From NCBI GenBank assembly GCA_965238305.1, contig CBDEHK010000001.1, positions 3,844,001-3,908,000 on the forward strand: a stretch of DNA of 64,000 nucleotides, given 5' to 3'. The notes beneath the pieces are model-generated. The model was not told the DNA's origin. It made no database searches and saw only the letters and a list, made by a program, of their open reading frames with translations. This stretch comes from CBDCGJ01 sp965238305 (GTDB lineage: Bacteria > Pseudomonadota > Alphaproteobacteria > GCA-2731375). Position 1 is the first letter of the stretch. Each line of letters opens with the position of its first letter. Below, piece by piece: positions 8,087-17,800 of this stretch. The translations under genes and the position numbers were made by a program.

Positions 8087-8130
8087 ATGATGGCGCCAGT
8101 TGAATTTCTGATCAGCGCATATTTGGTCAT
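8080..8130 (-). pseudogene. Truncated 16-codon copy of the small tail accessory gene
   Basis: The ATG at 8130 overlaps the SPRY gene stop (ATGA) and the frame reads M-T-K-Y-A-L-I-R-N-S-T-G-A-I-I-C before TAG at 8082-8080. It is clearly a paralogue of the first 15 codons of the pseudogene at 6872-7274 (S-E-Y-A-L-I-R-N-S-N-G-A-I-I), at DNA and protein level. The similarity breaks off at the start codon of the LamG-like gene. It is best read as the recombination scar left when the LamG-like gene was inserted. It may still serve to couple translation. Confidence 0.75.
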
Positions 8131-8750
8131 CCGTTTATTCCCCATCCAAAAAATCCAGAAGGCGGTGTGTATGCCCAAGCGTTCTGGCCAAAATTTGCCG
8201 TGAATGTTTCGGTGTTGCTGTAGAGCCAGCCGAGCGGATAGATTGTTCCGGTAATGCCTGTGAAAGCTGGATTAGCCCCGGTCGCGGGATTGCCGCTACC
8301 GCCCCAAACGCCATTAGTGCCAAACCAACATTCGCCGGTGTCGGCATTAAAAGCGCACATTGCAACGTCGCCGGTTTGTTGCCAATCGTCTGCGCAGGCA
8401 GTAATTAAATTATTGAAACTCTTATCGCCTGCGGTGAAGAAGGCCCAGCTTTCTTCACTACCGCCGCCAAAGTTACTGCCAAGCGATTGTCCGATAACAG
8501 CAAGCCCCAGGCCATCATCAGCACTTCTGTTGGCGGGCGGATTGCCGTTCGTCACTTCGAAGTAGTGCTTACCGGATGTTTTCTCGGCGACTGCCCGTGC
8601 GCCATCATTTGTAGCAGTTTCCGTCATCGTCAAATTACCGTTCGACAAGGTGATGTCGGCGGACTTGTCGGCTGGATTCCAAGTCGTAAAACTGGTCGGC
8701 CCTCGCTGGCCGACACTGGCCAACCCCATCATTGAGCCGCTAAAAATCAT
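8127..8750 (-). CDS. SPRY (B30.2-like) domain virion protein
   Basis: A 207-aa protein. A short N-terminal piece, M-I-F-S-G-S-M-M-G-L-A-S-V-G, recalls the anchor of the neighbouring LamG-like protein. A SPRY domain follows: G-K-H-Y-F-E-V (about residues 59-65), D-D-G-L-G-L-A-V near 80, V-A-M-C-A-F-N-A-D-T-G-E-C-W-F-G-T-N-G near 135, and Y-P-L-G-W-L-Y. SPRY domains bind protein or glycan ligands; in phages they occur in tail tip and fibre proteins. The start overlaps the upstream fibre gene (ATGA). A role in adsorption is inferred from position. Confidence 0.8.
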   Translation of the reverse strand: MIFSGSMMGLASVGQRGPTSFTTWNPADKSADITLSNGNLTMTETATNDGARAVAEKTSGKHYFEVTNGNPPANRSADDGLGLAVIGQSLGSNFGGGSEESWAFFTAGDKSFNNLITACADDWQQTGDVAMCAFNADTGECWFGTNGVWGGSGNPATGANPAFTGITGTIYPLGWLYSNTETFTANFGQNAWAYTPPSGFFGWGING

Positions 8751-9778
8751 CCATCGTTCCCGGCATTGGTGGTGATGATCAATTCAAATCCATGCAGGCG
8801 GGCATCGATATCGAGGGTATCGCCGGCATCTGCCACTTTTCGGGCGAGGCGAAGGATCAGCAAATCACCTTCAGTCCAAGTATTGCCCGGTGTGATTGCA
8901 GTGCTTTCCGCTGCAACATAAATATCGTCGTCGGTGCCACCCGTATCGCTGACTGTTAAGGCCGTCCCGAACGCGGTATCCAACGGATCGTCATTGCCGA
9001 GTGCCAACATGTCAATTTCCCAAACCACGCCGAAGGCGGCACCACCGGTGCTGTGGGACCAAGTCAAATTGCGAATTCTAAATCCAGCGCTTTCGTCAGC
9101 CGATTTTGGAGCCCGGAACATGAAATAGGCGTTTTCCTGAATTGCCATATCAAAGGCGCGATATTCAAACGGTACTGCATTGGTAGTGGTCTCACCAAAC
9201 TCCAGTGCACCGCAGCCATTGTTTTGTGTAGGTTCTAAAGCGCGGGCCATGATGGGTAAGGCATGTTCGCCTTGCGTCACAAAACCAAGCGTGTTTGGCG
9301 CGGACCAGACGCCAACACCAGGTGCGCTATTCTCCAACAAATCACCGATAGCGCCGCCTCCAGGAACGCCTGAACCGGAGGGCCCGCGCGGACCCTGCAC
9401 AATGATTTCCCAGTCAGCAGCACTACCGGAACCATTCGTCAGGTCGACGGTAATCGTCAAAGCTAGGTTGCCGTCATAGGATTCAATCGTGCCAAACATC
9501 CACTTGGTTACGTCAGCGGCGCTTGTCGCCTTAATATTCGCACCAACCGCCCAGGGTCGAGCCGCATCAAGGGTAAAACTCTTGCTGCCTGCACCAACCG
9601 TCACGGACGTGGTCGAGGATGATTTCAACGCCTTGCCGGCATCCCGGAGCCAGGCCACGAACATCGCGATGAAGCGTTCATAATTGACGCCGCCGACGGA
9701 GACATCCTCCAAATAACCGTAGTTCGGGAAGTCAGCGGCATCAAAAGTGACGCCATCCAAAATAACGTTTGACATCAA
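8747..9778 (-). CDS. Phage tail fibre/appendage protein with collagen-like linker
   Basis: A 343-aa protein. The N-terminal 130 residues (starting M-M-S-N-V-I-L-D-G-V-T-F) are probably the virion-attachment part. A short collagen-like hinge follows (G-P-R-G-P-S-G-S-G-V-P-G-G-G, about 130-143), then a beta-rich C-terminal domain with Y-F-M-F-R-A-P and L-D-T-A-F-G-T-A segments, as in many phage fibre head domains. The stop overlaps the SPRY gene and the start overlaps the upstream gene. Together with the SPRY and LamG-like genes it forms the host-recognition module. The exact role is unproven. Confidence 0.65.
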   Translation of the reverse strand: MMSNVILDGVTFDAADFPNYGYLEDVSVGGVNYERFIAMFVAWLRDAGKALKSSSTTSVTVGAGSKSFTLDAARPWAVGANIKATSAADVTKWMFGTIESYDGNLALTITVDLTNGSGSAADWEIIVQGPRGPSGSGVPGGGAIGDLLENSAPGVGVWSAPNTLGFVTQGEHALPIMARALEPTQNNGCGALEFGETTTNAVPFEYRAFDMAIQENAYFMFRAPKSADESAGFRIRNLTWSHSTGGAAFGVVWEIDMLALGNDDPLDTAFGTALTVSDTGGTDDDIYVAAESTAITPGNTWTEGDLLILRLARKVADAGDTLDIDARLHGFELIITTNAGNDG

Positions 9779-10650
9779 AGTACCTCAGTCAGTTGGAAGG
9801 AAGTTGAAGAATGCGCAAAAACAGGTTGCGAAATCGGGCTTAGACGTTCCATTCGCGCCAAGAAACGGCGCCTTACCTGGTGGATTGTGTCGTCGGGATT
9901 GTAGATAAAATAGAGCTGCCCGTCGGTGCCCAGCAGTCGCTGCATTTCAAAGGGCCAGCTCATGGCCTCGTCTTCCGGAATGTATTCGATGCTAAATCTT
10001 GAAATCCGACGTCCGTCTCTGCGGTCGAAATATTCAACACCGCCCAATGATCGCTCGCTCCGCGTATCGTCGGCCCAACCGAGGTTATTGCGATAACTCA
10101 TGTTGATGGTCGGTTGCCAACCAGGAGCGAGAAAAAGTCGTGAAATATCCACAAAACCTTTGGGATTGGCTGTATCATCAATCTCGAACCGCCAATATTG
10201 AGCGTTGATCGCAGCTGGCAGCACAAGAGACCAGCCAATGTTGTAATCTTCCGCTTCCTCCTGACTGAGCTTACCATCCCAGAAGGACGGGTGCCCAAAT
10301 GGTAAACTACCGAACGGGTAAACTACTGGCCAGACATCACTCCAGCCAGTGTCATGGGTTGGGGTTGAAAAGTCGCCAAATGTATTGGAGGTCTGAACGC
10401 GGATTTTACCCGAGCGGCTAATGGTATGGCGGGGGATACCAAGAACGCGAATGTCGCGCCGGGCACCCAAATCCAGGTCAAAATTCGTCGACGATAGGTT
10501 GTCGTTCAGGCTCCGCGCAACATTTGAAAGCAAATCGTCTTTAAGATTGCCTAGTGGCAACGAACTTTGCCAGTTACCGCCCGAAAAGGCAGTTGCCACT
10601 TCGCTTGTGTCATCAACCCGATTGGGAAAAGCTAGTACACAATTGGCCAT
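9775..10650 (-). CDS. Phage tail-tip protein of unknown function
   Basis: A 291-aa protein beginning M-A-N-C-V-L-A-F-P-N-R-V-D. Features are N-L-K-D-D-L-L-S-N-V-A-R and a beta-sandwich-like first half (D-L-D-L-G-A-R-R-D-I-R-V-L-G-I-P-R-H), then a second half with F-S-I-E-Y-I-P-E-D-E-A and Y-F-I-Y-N-P-D-D. Proteins like this are common between the large tail/hub protein and fibres in alphaproteobacterial siphophages, but I know no assigned function. The first half resembles discoidin-like galactose-binding folds in pattern only. It lies 4 bp after the hub-like gene. Confidence 0.55.
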   Translation of the reverse strand: MANCVLAFPNRVDDTSEVATAFSGGNWQSSLPLGNLKDDLLSNVARSLNDNLSSTNFDLDLGARRDIRVLGIPRHTISRSGKIRVQTSNTFGDFSTPTHDTGWSDVWPVVYPFGSLPFGHPSFWDGKLSQEEAEDYNIGWSLVLPAAINAQYWRFEIDDTANPKGFVDISRLFLAPGWQPTINMSYRNNLGWADDTRSERSLGGVEYFDRRDGRRISRFSIEYIPEDEAMSWPFEMQRLLGTDGQLYFIYNPDDTIHQVRRRFLARMERLSPISQPVFAHSSTSFQLTEVL

Positions 10651-10654
10651 TTAT

Positions 10655-13600
10655 TCAACCCCAACATTCCAAAACCGCTTTGTCGCGGCTTGCTGTTTCT
10701 TCAATACCGATTAGTTTGAAAAGCTTGCCGTCTTGTAGGCCGAAACGGTCGAGCGTCAGTTCGACATCATGCCCAAGTCTCAGGCCAGCGGCGTATTTTG
10801 CCGGCACCGTCACCCGGTAGCGGTCGCGCAGGACTTTGTACAAATTCAATCGCCTGACCGCTTCTATCTCTGCATCGGCCGTGACATCCAAGCGCGTTTC
10901 AATACTTAATTCGGGCGCGAGTAGATGCGTCACGAGGACGGATGCATCTTCGCTTGTTACGGTGCGGGTTTCCTGTTGCAACCAGGCCTTCCGGGCGTCA
11001 CTGATATTGCGGTCGACTTCGTCGGCGTTTCTAACCGTCCAGTTCCGTTGATAGTTTAACGCCACCAAATAAGCCGGCACCCCTCGCCCCTCATCCCCTG
11101 TCGCCTGCCGCTCGGCGCTCAGAATTTCGACCTCGCTTAGGCTCCTGACTGCGGGTCCGCTTGGCGCTTCGAACCGACCGACCCGGAATAGGCCATCACG
11201 GCTTGGCAACAACCAGCCACCAATGCTGTCGAGCAGCGCGGTTGTTACTTCTAAGATGGTCGTTTCGTCGGTCAGATAAATTCCACATTCGGCGCTGTTC
11301 AAAACATCCAGCCTGGCAAACGTCACCGTTTCATAATCCGCCGTGGTCAGGCCACCCGGACCTTCCAGTATGCGTTTGACGATTTGGGCCGCGGTCCGGT
11401 CGGCGGCGCTGGTGCCCTCTGTCACATCGCAAGTCAGGGACGCAGGCACCGTGCCTGGTTTTATCAAGGCTTCCGCTAGGCAGGTGTCATACGTTCCCCC
11501 TGCTGGCGATGCCGCCTGCAGCGCCGCTAGATCAGCCCGATCAGCGCCAAAGGTCAGAAGCACGCCGTTGTCATAAACGGCATCAATGGAGGCCACAGGT
11601 AGGGTATTGCCGCTTTCGTCAAAGTTGCAACCGAACAAGGGATGACTGGTATTGACGGGTGCAGGCGAAATATTCCGCGCCTTGCCCCACGTTTGCGGCT
11701 TCGGTTTTCCCTCTATATCGTCGGCGGTGCCTTCAATACCCGTTGCGCCCACATTGCTGCCATCGAATTTCGCCGGTTGGATCGCTTTATCGAGTTCCGC
11801 CAATCTATCACGTAATCGCACCCTGACCTTTGACCGGGTGAACTCGATTTGCTCGACGGTGCCCGTGAACCATTCCTGCGCGTCCGCATAGTCGTCGCTT
11901 TGCAAGCGCAAAACCCGAAGTTGCCGGCCATCAAACCCCCAATCGCGATAGATATCCAGGCCACCGTCCGGATTGCTCAAGGTAATAATGCCGCTACCGA
12001 CGCTTGACGCGCCCTGCGTCGTGCCGGTTGAAAAAAGATGTTGTTTATAACTGCCGGGTTCTTGTATGCGCGGCATGAAATGTTGGTTGGCCGGACTGTC
12101 GCTAGGTTCGGTAATAAATCCTTTGCTGGCGAAATACAGCGTTGAAACCGCCGCCAAGCCCGGATCATAGCCGGTCATTTCCAGCAACCAATTATTCTGC
12201 CCATTGATTACCGCAACCGTCGTTGCTGTTGGATCACCGGAATAGGTAAATTCAACAGAAAACCCAGTCAGAACATTCGTTCCCGGTGCCGCTGTCACCG
12301 CGTAATGGGTCGGGATCAAAATGGCCGGATTGCCGGTAAGGACATAGGCCCCTTGTGCGCCATCGATCAAATAGGCCCCAGCGATCGGCGTATAGGTCAA
12401 GGTCGCAGCCTGTCCGCTGAGTGCGTACGCACCCTGAACTGCCGTCAGACCACGATCCGCGCCCAGGTTGGCAGCCTGACCGGTAAGTACAAGACCGCCT
12501 TGGCCGGCTTGTAATGTATATCCCAGGCTGAAGTTCGTTACTTGCCCAGAAAGAGCGTAAAAGCCCTGTGCGGCGGAAATCTGCCGCCCGGCCGCTAGAC
12601 CGGTAACCTGACCGCTTAGGCTATACCCGCCTTGTTGCGCCACCAACGTAAACGCTCCACCCGCCGGCGTGTAGGTTAGAATCGCGGCTTGTCCAGCCAG
12701 AGCATAAGAACCTTGCGCCGCCTGTACGGTTGCATCGTGAAGCAATTCGGTGGCTTGGCCGGTCAGACCATAGCTGCCTTGATCAGCGGTTAGCGTGTAT
12801 CCTTTCGCAAAGGTCGCCGTTTGCCCGCTCAGCGCGTACGCCCCTTGCGCTGCCTGCATCGTCACCGGATGGCTGAGATTTGCGGCATTGCCTGTGAGGC
12901 TATAGGAACCCTGCGCGGCGGTGAGGTTGTTGCCGCTGGCCAGCGCCGTAACCGTGACCGTGTTCGTGTCGACGGTCCAGCCAGACTGAGTGGCAGGACC
13001 AGCATCTCTCGGCGCCAGTTTGAATTCTACCGTGTCGTTATTGGAAAGGTCGGCGCCGTCTAGATACAGGCAGAACTCATATTCCGAATAGTGAGTAAGG
13101 TATTTTGGGTCCAGCTGGGTTATCGGCGATTCGCCAGCGCCAGATTGAGCAGAACCGTCATGCCAAACCTTGCCGGAAGGTGCCGATAGAAGATTACCGG
13201 CAATAGCGTCGTCGTTGGAATAATGTGTAGTGGTTGTTCGTTTGGCTCCGATACTGGCGCCGGTCAAATAGGTCCACGAACCGCCATTTACTCTAAATAC
13301 AAGCCGAAAGCCGAAAGCCGATGCGGACTGAGAAATGAATACCGAAAATCGGAGTCTGAAATCTGTGTCGACATCAATATCAAAATCTGTGTTTTCCGCC
13401 GCCAGCCACGTAGCGGCACTCAGATTACCGTCATCATTACGGCCTCTCGCAGCGTAATTGGTTACCTCCAAATCCTCGACGGTGACGATAGCAATGTTCG
13501 TATATGTGTCGAATGCCGTTGTGTCGTCAATTAACCTGAAATCAAACTGCGTCCCGCCTGCAATTTCACCATCGCATTTTACCAAAAAATCAACTTCGGT

Positions 13601-13999
13601 TTCTTCCCCGCCGTTGATAGTGATGCTTGACGTGGTGTTTGCGCCCTCGCCCCTTCTTCCAGTCACAAATGTACCGGAACCCAATATTTGCGTGGTTGTG
13701 GCATTGTGACTGTATGTAGAGGTTGCGGGTGCGTAGGGCTCGCCTGGCGTGAAGGACATTGGCAAGTCCGCCCAGGTACCGGATATGGTTGTTTTCCACT
13801 GAATTTTCGGCGTAATGGTCGCGCCGGCGGCACCGGTATTCTTAATGAGAAATCGAATGACAAAAAAGGCGGTGCTTCCGTCCTCGTCCGGAACGTCTGT
13901 CGCCGTGTTCAAATCCCCAATCCAAAGTGGGGAGGCTTGCGGTGTTACGGGTTCACGAACGCGAAAACTAGCCTGCTCTAATACGGCTGCATGGGTCAT
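10655..13999 (-). CDS. Large central tail protein (hub/tip-like) with internal repeats
   Basis: An 1114-aa virion protein. Residues 1-350 are beta-rich and Ig-like. About 353-575 hold a tandem array of short repeats of the form G-x-Y-x-L-x-G-x-x-x-x-L, encoded at 12270-12940. The C-terminal 520 residues form a hub-like region: S-T-L-Y-F-A-S-K-G-F, W-F-T-G-T-V-E-Q-I-E-F, R-V-R-L-R-D-R-L-A-E-L, and a final R-L-G-H-D-V-E-L-T-L-D-R-F-G-L segment. Position after the tape measure and before the fibres fits a tail-tip or central fibre protein. The repeats probably form a rod. No catalytic motif was noticed. Confidence 0.7.
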   Translation of the reverse strand: MTHAAVLEQASFRVREPVTPQASPLWIGDLNTATDVPDEDGSTAFFVIRFLIKNTGAAGATITPKIQWKTTISGTWADLPMSFTPGEPYAPATSTYSHNATTTQILGSGTFVTGRRGEGANTTSSITINGGEETEVDFLVKCDGEIAGGTQFDFRLIDDTTAFDTYTNIAIVTVEDLEVTNYAARGRNDDGNLSAATWLAAENTDFDIDVDTDFRLRFSVFISQSASAFGFRLVFRVNGGSWTYLTGASIGAKRTTTTHYSNDDAIAGNLLSAPSGKVWHDGSAQSGAGESPITQLDPKYLTHYSEYEFCLYLDGADLSNNDTVEFKLAPRDAGPATQSGWTVDTNTVTVTALASGNNLTAAQGSYSLTGNAANLSHPVTMQAAQGAYALSGQTATFAKGYTLTADQGSYGLTGQATELLHDATVQAAQGSYALAGQAAILTYTPAGGAFTLVAQQGGYSLSGQVTGLAAGRQISAAQGFYALSGQVTNFSLGYTLQAGQGGLVLTGQAANLGADRGLTAVQGAYALSGQAATLTYTPIAGAYLIDGAQGAYVLTGNPAILIPTHYAVTAAPGTNVLTGFSVEFTYSGDPTATTVAVINGQNNWLLEMTGYDPGLAAVSTLYFASKGFITEPSDSPANQHFMPRIQEPGSYKQHLFSTGTTQGASSVGSGIITLSNPDGGLDIYRDWGFDGRQLRVLRLQSDDYADAQEWFTGTVEQIEFTRSKVRVRLRDRLAELDKAIQPAKFDGSNVGATGIEGTADDIEGKPKPQTWGKARNISPAPVNTSHPLFGCNFDESGNTLPVASIDAVYDNGVLLTFGADRADLAALQAASPAGGTYDTCLAEALIKPGTVPASLTCDVTEGTSAADRTAAQIVKRILEGPGGLTTADYETVTFARLDVLNSAECGIYLTDETTILEVTTALLDSIGGWLLPSRDGLFRVGRFEAPSGPAVRSLSEVEILSAERQATGDEGRGVPAYLVALNYQRNWTVRNADEVDRNISDARKAWLQQETRTVTSEDASVLVTHLLAPELSIETRLDVTADAEIEAVRRLNLYKVLRDRYRVTVPAKYAAGLRLGHDVELTLDRFGLQDGKLFKLIGIEETASRDKAVLECWG
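12270..12940 (-). repeat. Tandem coding repeats in the central tail protein
   Basis: About ten degenerate units of 20-30 codons (for example Q-G-A-Y-A-L-S-G-Q-A-A, Q-G-S-Y-G-L-T-G-Q-A-T, Q-G-G-Y-S-L-S-G-Q-V-T, Q-G-F-Y-A-L-S-G-Q-V-T). At DNA level the units share a CCTTG(C/T)GC-type core and would allow slippage or recombination that changes the repeat number. Confidence 0.75.
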
Positions 14000-14365
14000 T
14001 TAACCTGCCTTTCTTCCAGCTGCTGGAAGGGCGTTACGGCGCGGCATCTCAGGGTCATTCAGCGCAGCGGACAACGCAGATTTGAATTCTTGATTGGTCG
14101 TAAATCGTCCCGCACGAACTGTGTTGATATCGTCGGCGTAGTGGATCAATTGATCGTGCAAGCCAAAATTATCGACGTGAAGCCATTCTTGCAGATCGTC
14201 GCGGAAGACGTAGAACTCGCCGCCCGACAAAACAAGATGACCGTGGTTTTCGTCGGCCTGGCAGATTGCCAGGACACCGAATTTAGGACTATCCTGCGGC
14301 CGACCGGCGGCGGACGTGAATGTTGCCCCACCTTCGTACCAAATTTTCCAAACCAGCATGATCAA
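14000..14365 (-). CDS. Phage protein of unknown function (tail region)
   Basis: A 121-aa protein starting M-I-M-L-V-W-K-I-W-Y-E-G-G-A-T-F-T-S. It has a G-E-F-Y-V-F-R-D-D-L-Q-E-W-L-H-V-D-N-F-G-L-H-D core that is conserved among uncharacterised siphophage proteins. It overlaps the upstream virion gene by 4 bp (ATGA) and abuts the hub-like gene. Probably a small tail component or assembly factor; no function is assigned. Confidence 0.6.
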   Translation of the reverse strand: MIMLVWKIWYEGGATFTSAAGRPQDSPKFGVLAICQADENHGHLVLSGGEFYVFRDDLQEWLHVDNFGLHDQLIHYADDINTVRAGRFTTNQEFKSALSAALNDPEMPRRNALPAAGRKAG

Positions 14366-14772
14366 GTTTCTTGATGGAAGCCGTTGGTGCCGTCGAAGTC
14401 GATGGTCAGGGTTTCCGTGTCCAGCAAGGTCAAGGCAGAACCATAATCGTACCAGGCTATCAGGGGCCCGCCTGCGGCAGTGCTGTTATAAATGACGATA
14501 TAACGGAACGGACCAACCGAACCACTAGACGCGGTCAAGATCAGATCGGTTAAGGTCAGCTTGTAGGTGCCGGATGCTTGCGCCGATGCTGACGTTGTGA
14601 TGTTGCGTGGAGATAGATTGGTGTACGAAATTTCAGCGATGTCAGTCAGCACCGCATCGCCTGCTACGGGCAAAGTATTGGTCAGCGCCACAGTCAGTTG
14701 ATCGGACCCCAAGTCATGAACCTTGTGCGCCTTGTCTTCGACGAATTGATTAAATTTGTTGTAAACGGCCAT
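14362..14772 (-). CDS. Small phage virion protein (tail region)
   Basis: A 136-aa protein starting M-A-V-Y-N-K-F-N-Q-F-V-E-D-K and continuing with L-T-V-A-L-T-N-T-L-P-V. The pattern, beta-rich with an F-R-Y-I-V-I-Y-N-S-T-A strand and a D-F-D-G-T-N-G-F end, is shared by many small structural proteins of siphophages, sometimes called minor or decoration proteins. A terminator-like hairpin lies just upstream, after the tape measure gene, so it may start a new transcript segment. Confidence 0.6.
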   Translation of the reverse strand: MAVYNKFNQFVEDKAHKVHDLGSDQLTVALTNTLPVAGDAVLTDIAEISYTNLSPRNITTSASAQASGTYKLTLTDLILTASSGSVGPFRYIVIYNSTAAGGPLIAWYDYGSALTLLDTETLTIDFDGTNGFHQET

Positions 14773-14785
14773 TTATTTCTCCATT

Positions 14786-14808
14786 AAAAAAGGCCGCTGA
14801 AAGCGACC
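14786..14808 (-). terminator. Terminator-like hairpin after the tape measure gene
   Basis: Minus strand: GGTCGCT-TTC-AGCGGCC followed by TTTTTT. One C-A mismatch in a 7-bp stem. It sits in the 62-bp gap between the tape measure stop and the next virion gene. Confidence 0.6.
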
Positions 14809-14834
14809 CGGATTTGATAAATTCTTTGTGTCCT

Positions 14835-17800
14835 TTATGCAGCGTTTGAACGTTCGAGCTCCGCCCGCGTTTCATCTGTTGCGTCAAGTAAGTTATTGAG
14901 CTTGATTATGGTTTCGCTCGCGATTGCCCCATTGTGCTCGATCATCAGTTTGAGCAAATCCCGCACTTCCGTTAGGACATTGGTTTGTTCTTCATAGCGG
15001 CCACGACGAACGATATGGTGTTCCTCATTTTGGTTCATCCGGAACAGCGGCATGATATTGTCAGCGGCAATCGTCGGTGTTCGAATGACGCCTTCGGTGT
15101 TGAAGCCCGGCACCAAGCCCTGCGCCAACATGATTTCTCGCGCTGCCTGTTTTTCCAGTCCGCTTGCACCCTGAATGTATTGCTGGAAACGACCACCGCC
15201 GAAATCACCGGTGAAGTTCGAAGCGGCTGCGAGCAAACGGTTCAGCGTGGGATTGTTACCTAAATCCTGGCCTTGCGTTGTCTGTGTTGCGAAAGCACCA
15301 AATCCGCCATTGCCAAAATCGCCTGTATAACCCGAGGCTGCCGCTAGAATAGTATTCCGTGCGGGGTTAAGGCCGAGATCCTGTTCGCCAGCAAAGGCGC
15401 GTTCCAGCACCGTCATGATTGCGTCTTGCATAACGGATATGCCGGTGTCGATCGAGGATAGCGCGCTTAACTGGTCTTCCGCGATGCTGACTTGGCGCTC
15501 CGCCACGGTCTCGGTTGTGTCCAGCACGTCCATCACCTGGGCGAAGTCGCTGGCATAGGCTTCGGAGCTGGCATTATAGAACTGGCTGGCCTCCAAGAAG
15601 CTTTGCGCCACACCCGGTAGATCGCCGATGGCGTCAATGTCACCCAATTGAGCTCGGCGAGAGACATCTTCAAACTGTGCCCGGTTTTCGTCTAATTTCC
15701 CAAGGGGTGATAGTGTCGATAGGTCTCCAAGCAGCAGAGAGGAGCGGAAATCACGTAGTTGCTCCGCCAAGCCGGTGAAACTGGCAATGCTGGCTTCTGC
15801 TTCACTGGCCGCATCGCCCTGCGCCCCACTTATATCGGCGAGCATCAGAGTGTAGAGTTCCGCCACCTGTAAAACGTCCCCACCCACCGCCAAAGCTTCG
15901 TCCATGGCCGTTGTGGTTTGTTGCTGTAAAGCGACCAATTCGCCCAAAACAGGCGTGGTAATCCCTGCAATTTGCTGACCAATAAACTTGTCGAAATCCT
16001 GTGCGAATTTCGCTGTCGCTTTATCGATGTTCGCATTCAAGGTGCCGAGTTCTAATCCAAGTTCTTCGGCCTTTTCCCGTGTCGCATCGAACTGTTCATT
16101 TAATGCATCAAAAGCTATCTCGAAAGGTCCGGCGGTTTTCTCGACGAACTGTTGTACCGGCTTAAACATAGTTTCGAAGCCGATGCCAAAATTCACATCG
16201 GCCAGGAACTCTTCCAATGTCTCCGCAGTGGTATTGGCGAAGACCTTGGCCATGGTTTCCGGCAGCTCGCCCTCTTCGGTGAAGGCTTCGGTGAAGCGAG
16301 TGATGAAGTCGGCGATCGCTTCGGCAAAGGCTTCCTCACCTTTGCTGAAGCGCATCACGGTTTGCGGGTCGCCGCCAGGTTCGGCGATGAATGGGCTCGA
16401 TTCCTTTTCCGCGAAATCTTTCACCAGCTCGCCATTGATCTTGGTCTGGAAACCATTGTTCTTGGAATAGATCAGCTGCGCCGCGCCATCTTCGAACTCC
16501 GTCAGGGTCAGATCGAAGCTGTCGATCATGTCGTTCATCAGGCCGGTGATGACGTCATTGAATTGGTCAACTATGACCTGGCCATCTTCCTGACCGATGT
16601 CGGTCAGTTTCGAGGAGGCGGTGATTAATTGGCCATCATCCCCAACACCAAAGTTCGACTGCACCCGGGGATTAGGGTTGTTGTCGACGGTCTTGAAAAA
16701 GCCATCGATGATTATCGCCGCGGCAACAGCGAAAGCGGCCCAGAAACCGCCAACCGCAAGCGCCGGTGTTGCACCTGCCGCAGTGCTTCCGGCACCGGCT
16801 GCGGTGCCATAGGCGCCACCGGACCCAACCGCACCAAGACTGGCCGCTTCCGTCCCGTAAATCGCTGCTGCTTCCGCTGCCGCCGTGCTGCCGGTCCCGA
16901 GCGCGCTTACTTGGGTGCCGATTTCACTAATGAGGCCGTCATAACTACCGCTCAGAAAATCATAGGCTTTGGTTCCGTAACTCAGAACATCGCCGAAGCC
17001 AAGGCCGTCGTCGCCATTGCTTAATGAATTGCTGTTGCTGCCACCGGTGCTGCCGAAAATTGCATTCGTGAGGGTTTGCTGGGCAAAGTTCGAGAAACTG
17101 GTCAAGGTCGTGTTGGCGAAGTTTTTCAAGGCGTTCTTGCCGATATCGACAAAGGCCTGCCAATAATCCTTAGCTTTTTTCAGGTTGCCGGCGAAAAGGT
17201 CGTCGAAGACACTTGAGATCAGACCCTTAACCTGGCGGAGGCCGTCGGCGAAGGGTTGGAAAAAACCGTCGGCAAGCTGCTGCTGGCCGTCCTTGGCGCT
17301 ATCCGCCAGTTTGCCATAGGCGTCGTTCTGATCGCCCAGGCGGCTCAGCAAATCGTCCTCCACCGCCAGCCGCTCTTGCCCCTGGGCCAATAAATCGTCA
17401 CCCAGGTTCAGCTGCTCCGCCCCAGCTTCGATGCCTTCCAGGGCAAAGACGACGCTGTCCTGTTCCGCCAATGTCAATTGATGCTGATTTTCCAGCAGCT
17501 CGTTCGATTGCTGCACCCACTGCCGCTCCAGCTGGAGGATCTGGCCCGGGTTCCGATCCTCGCCGCTGTTGCCATAAATCACCTTGCCCGCCGCCTTGCC
17601 GCCGGCAACCGCCGGTTCACCCAGCCGACTGATTAGCGCCTTGATCTCCTCGCAACACGCCGTCGCCGGCACCCCGGCGACCGGCGGTTGCACGCCCGCA
17701 TCCGGGACGCTGCTTGTGCCGCCCTGGATCACCTGGGTCTGGTCCGTAATCAGTTTGTTCTGCGCCGCCGTCGTTTGCTGAATTTTATCCAACTGGTCCA

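Noticed and set aside
10098..13863. Several 60-100 codon frames on both strands inside the large tail genes
   Set aside because: All are shadows of the long minus-strand genes; none has a start signal or a sensible composition.
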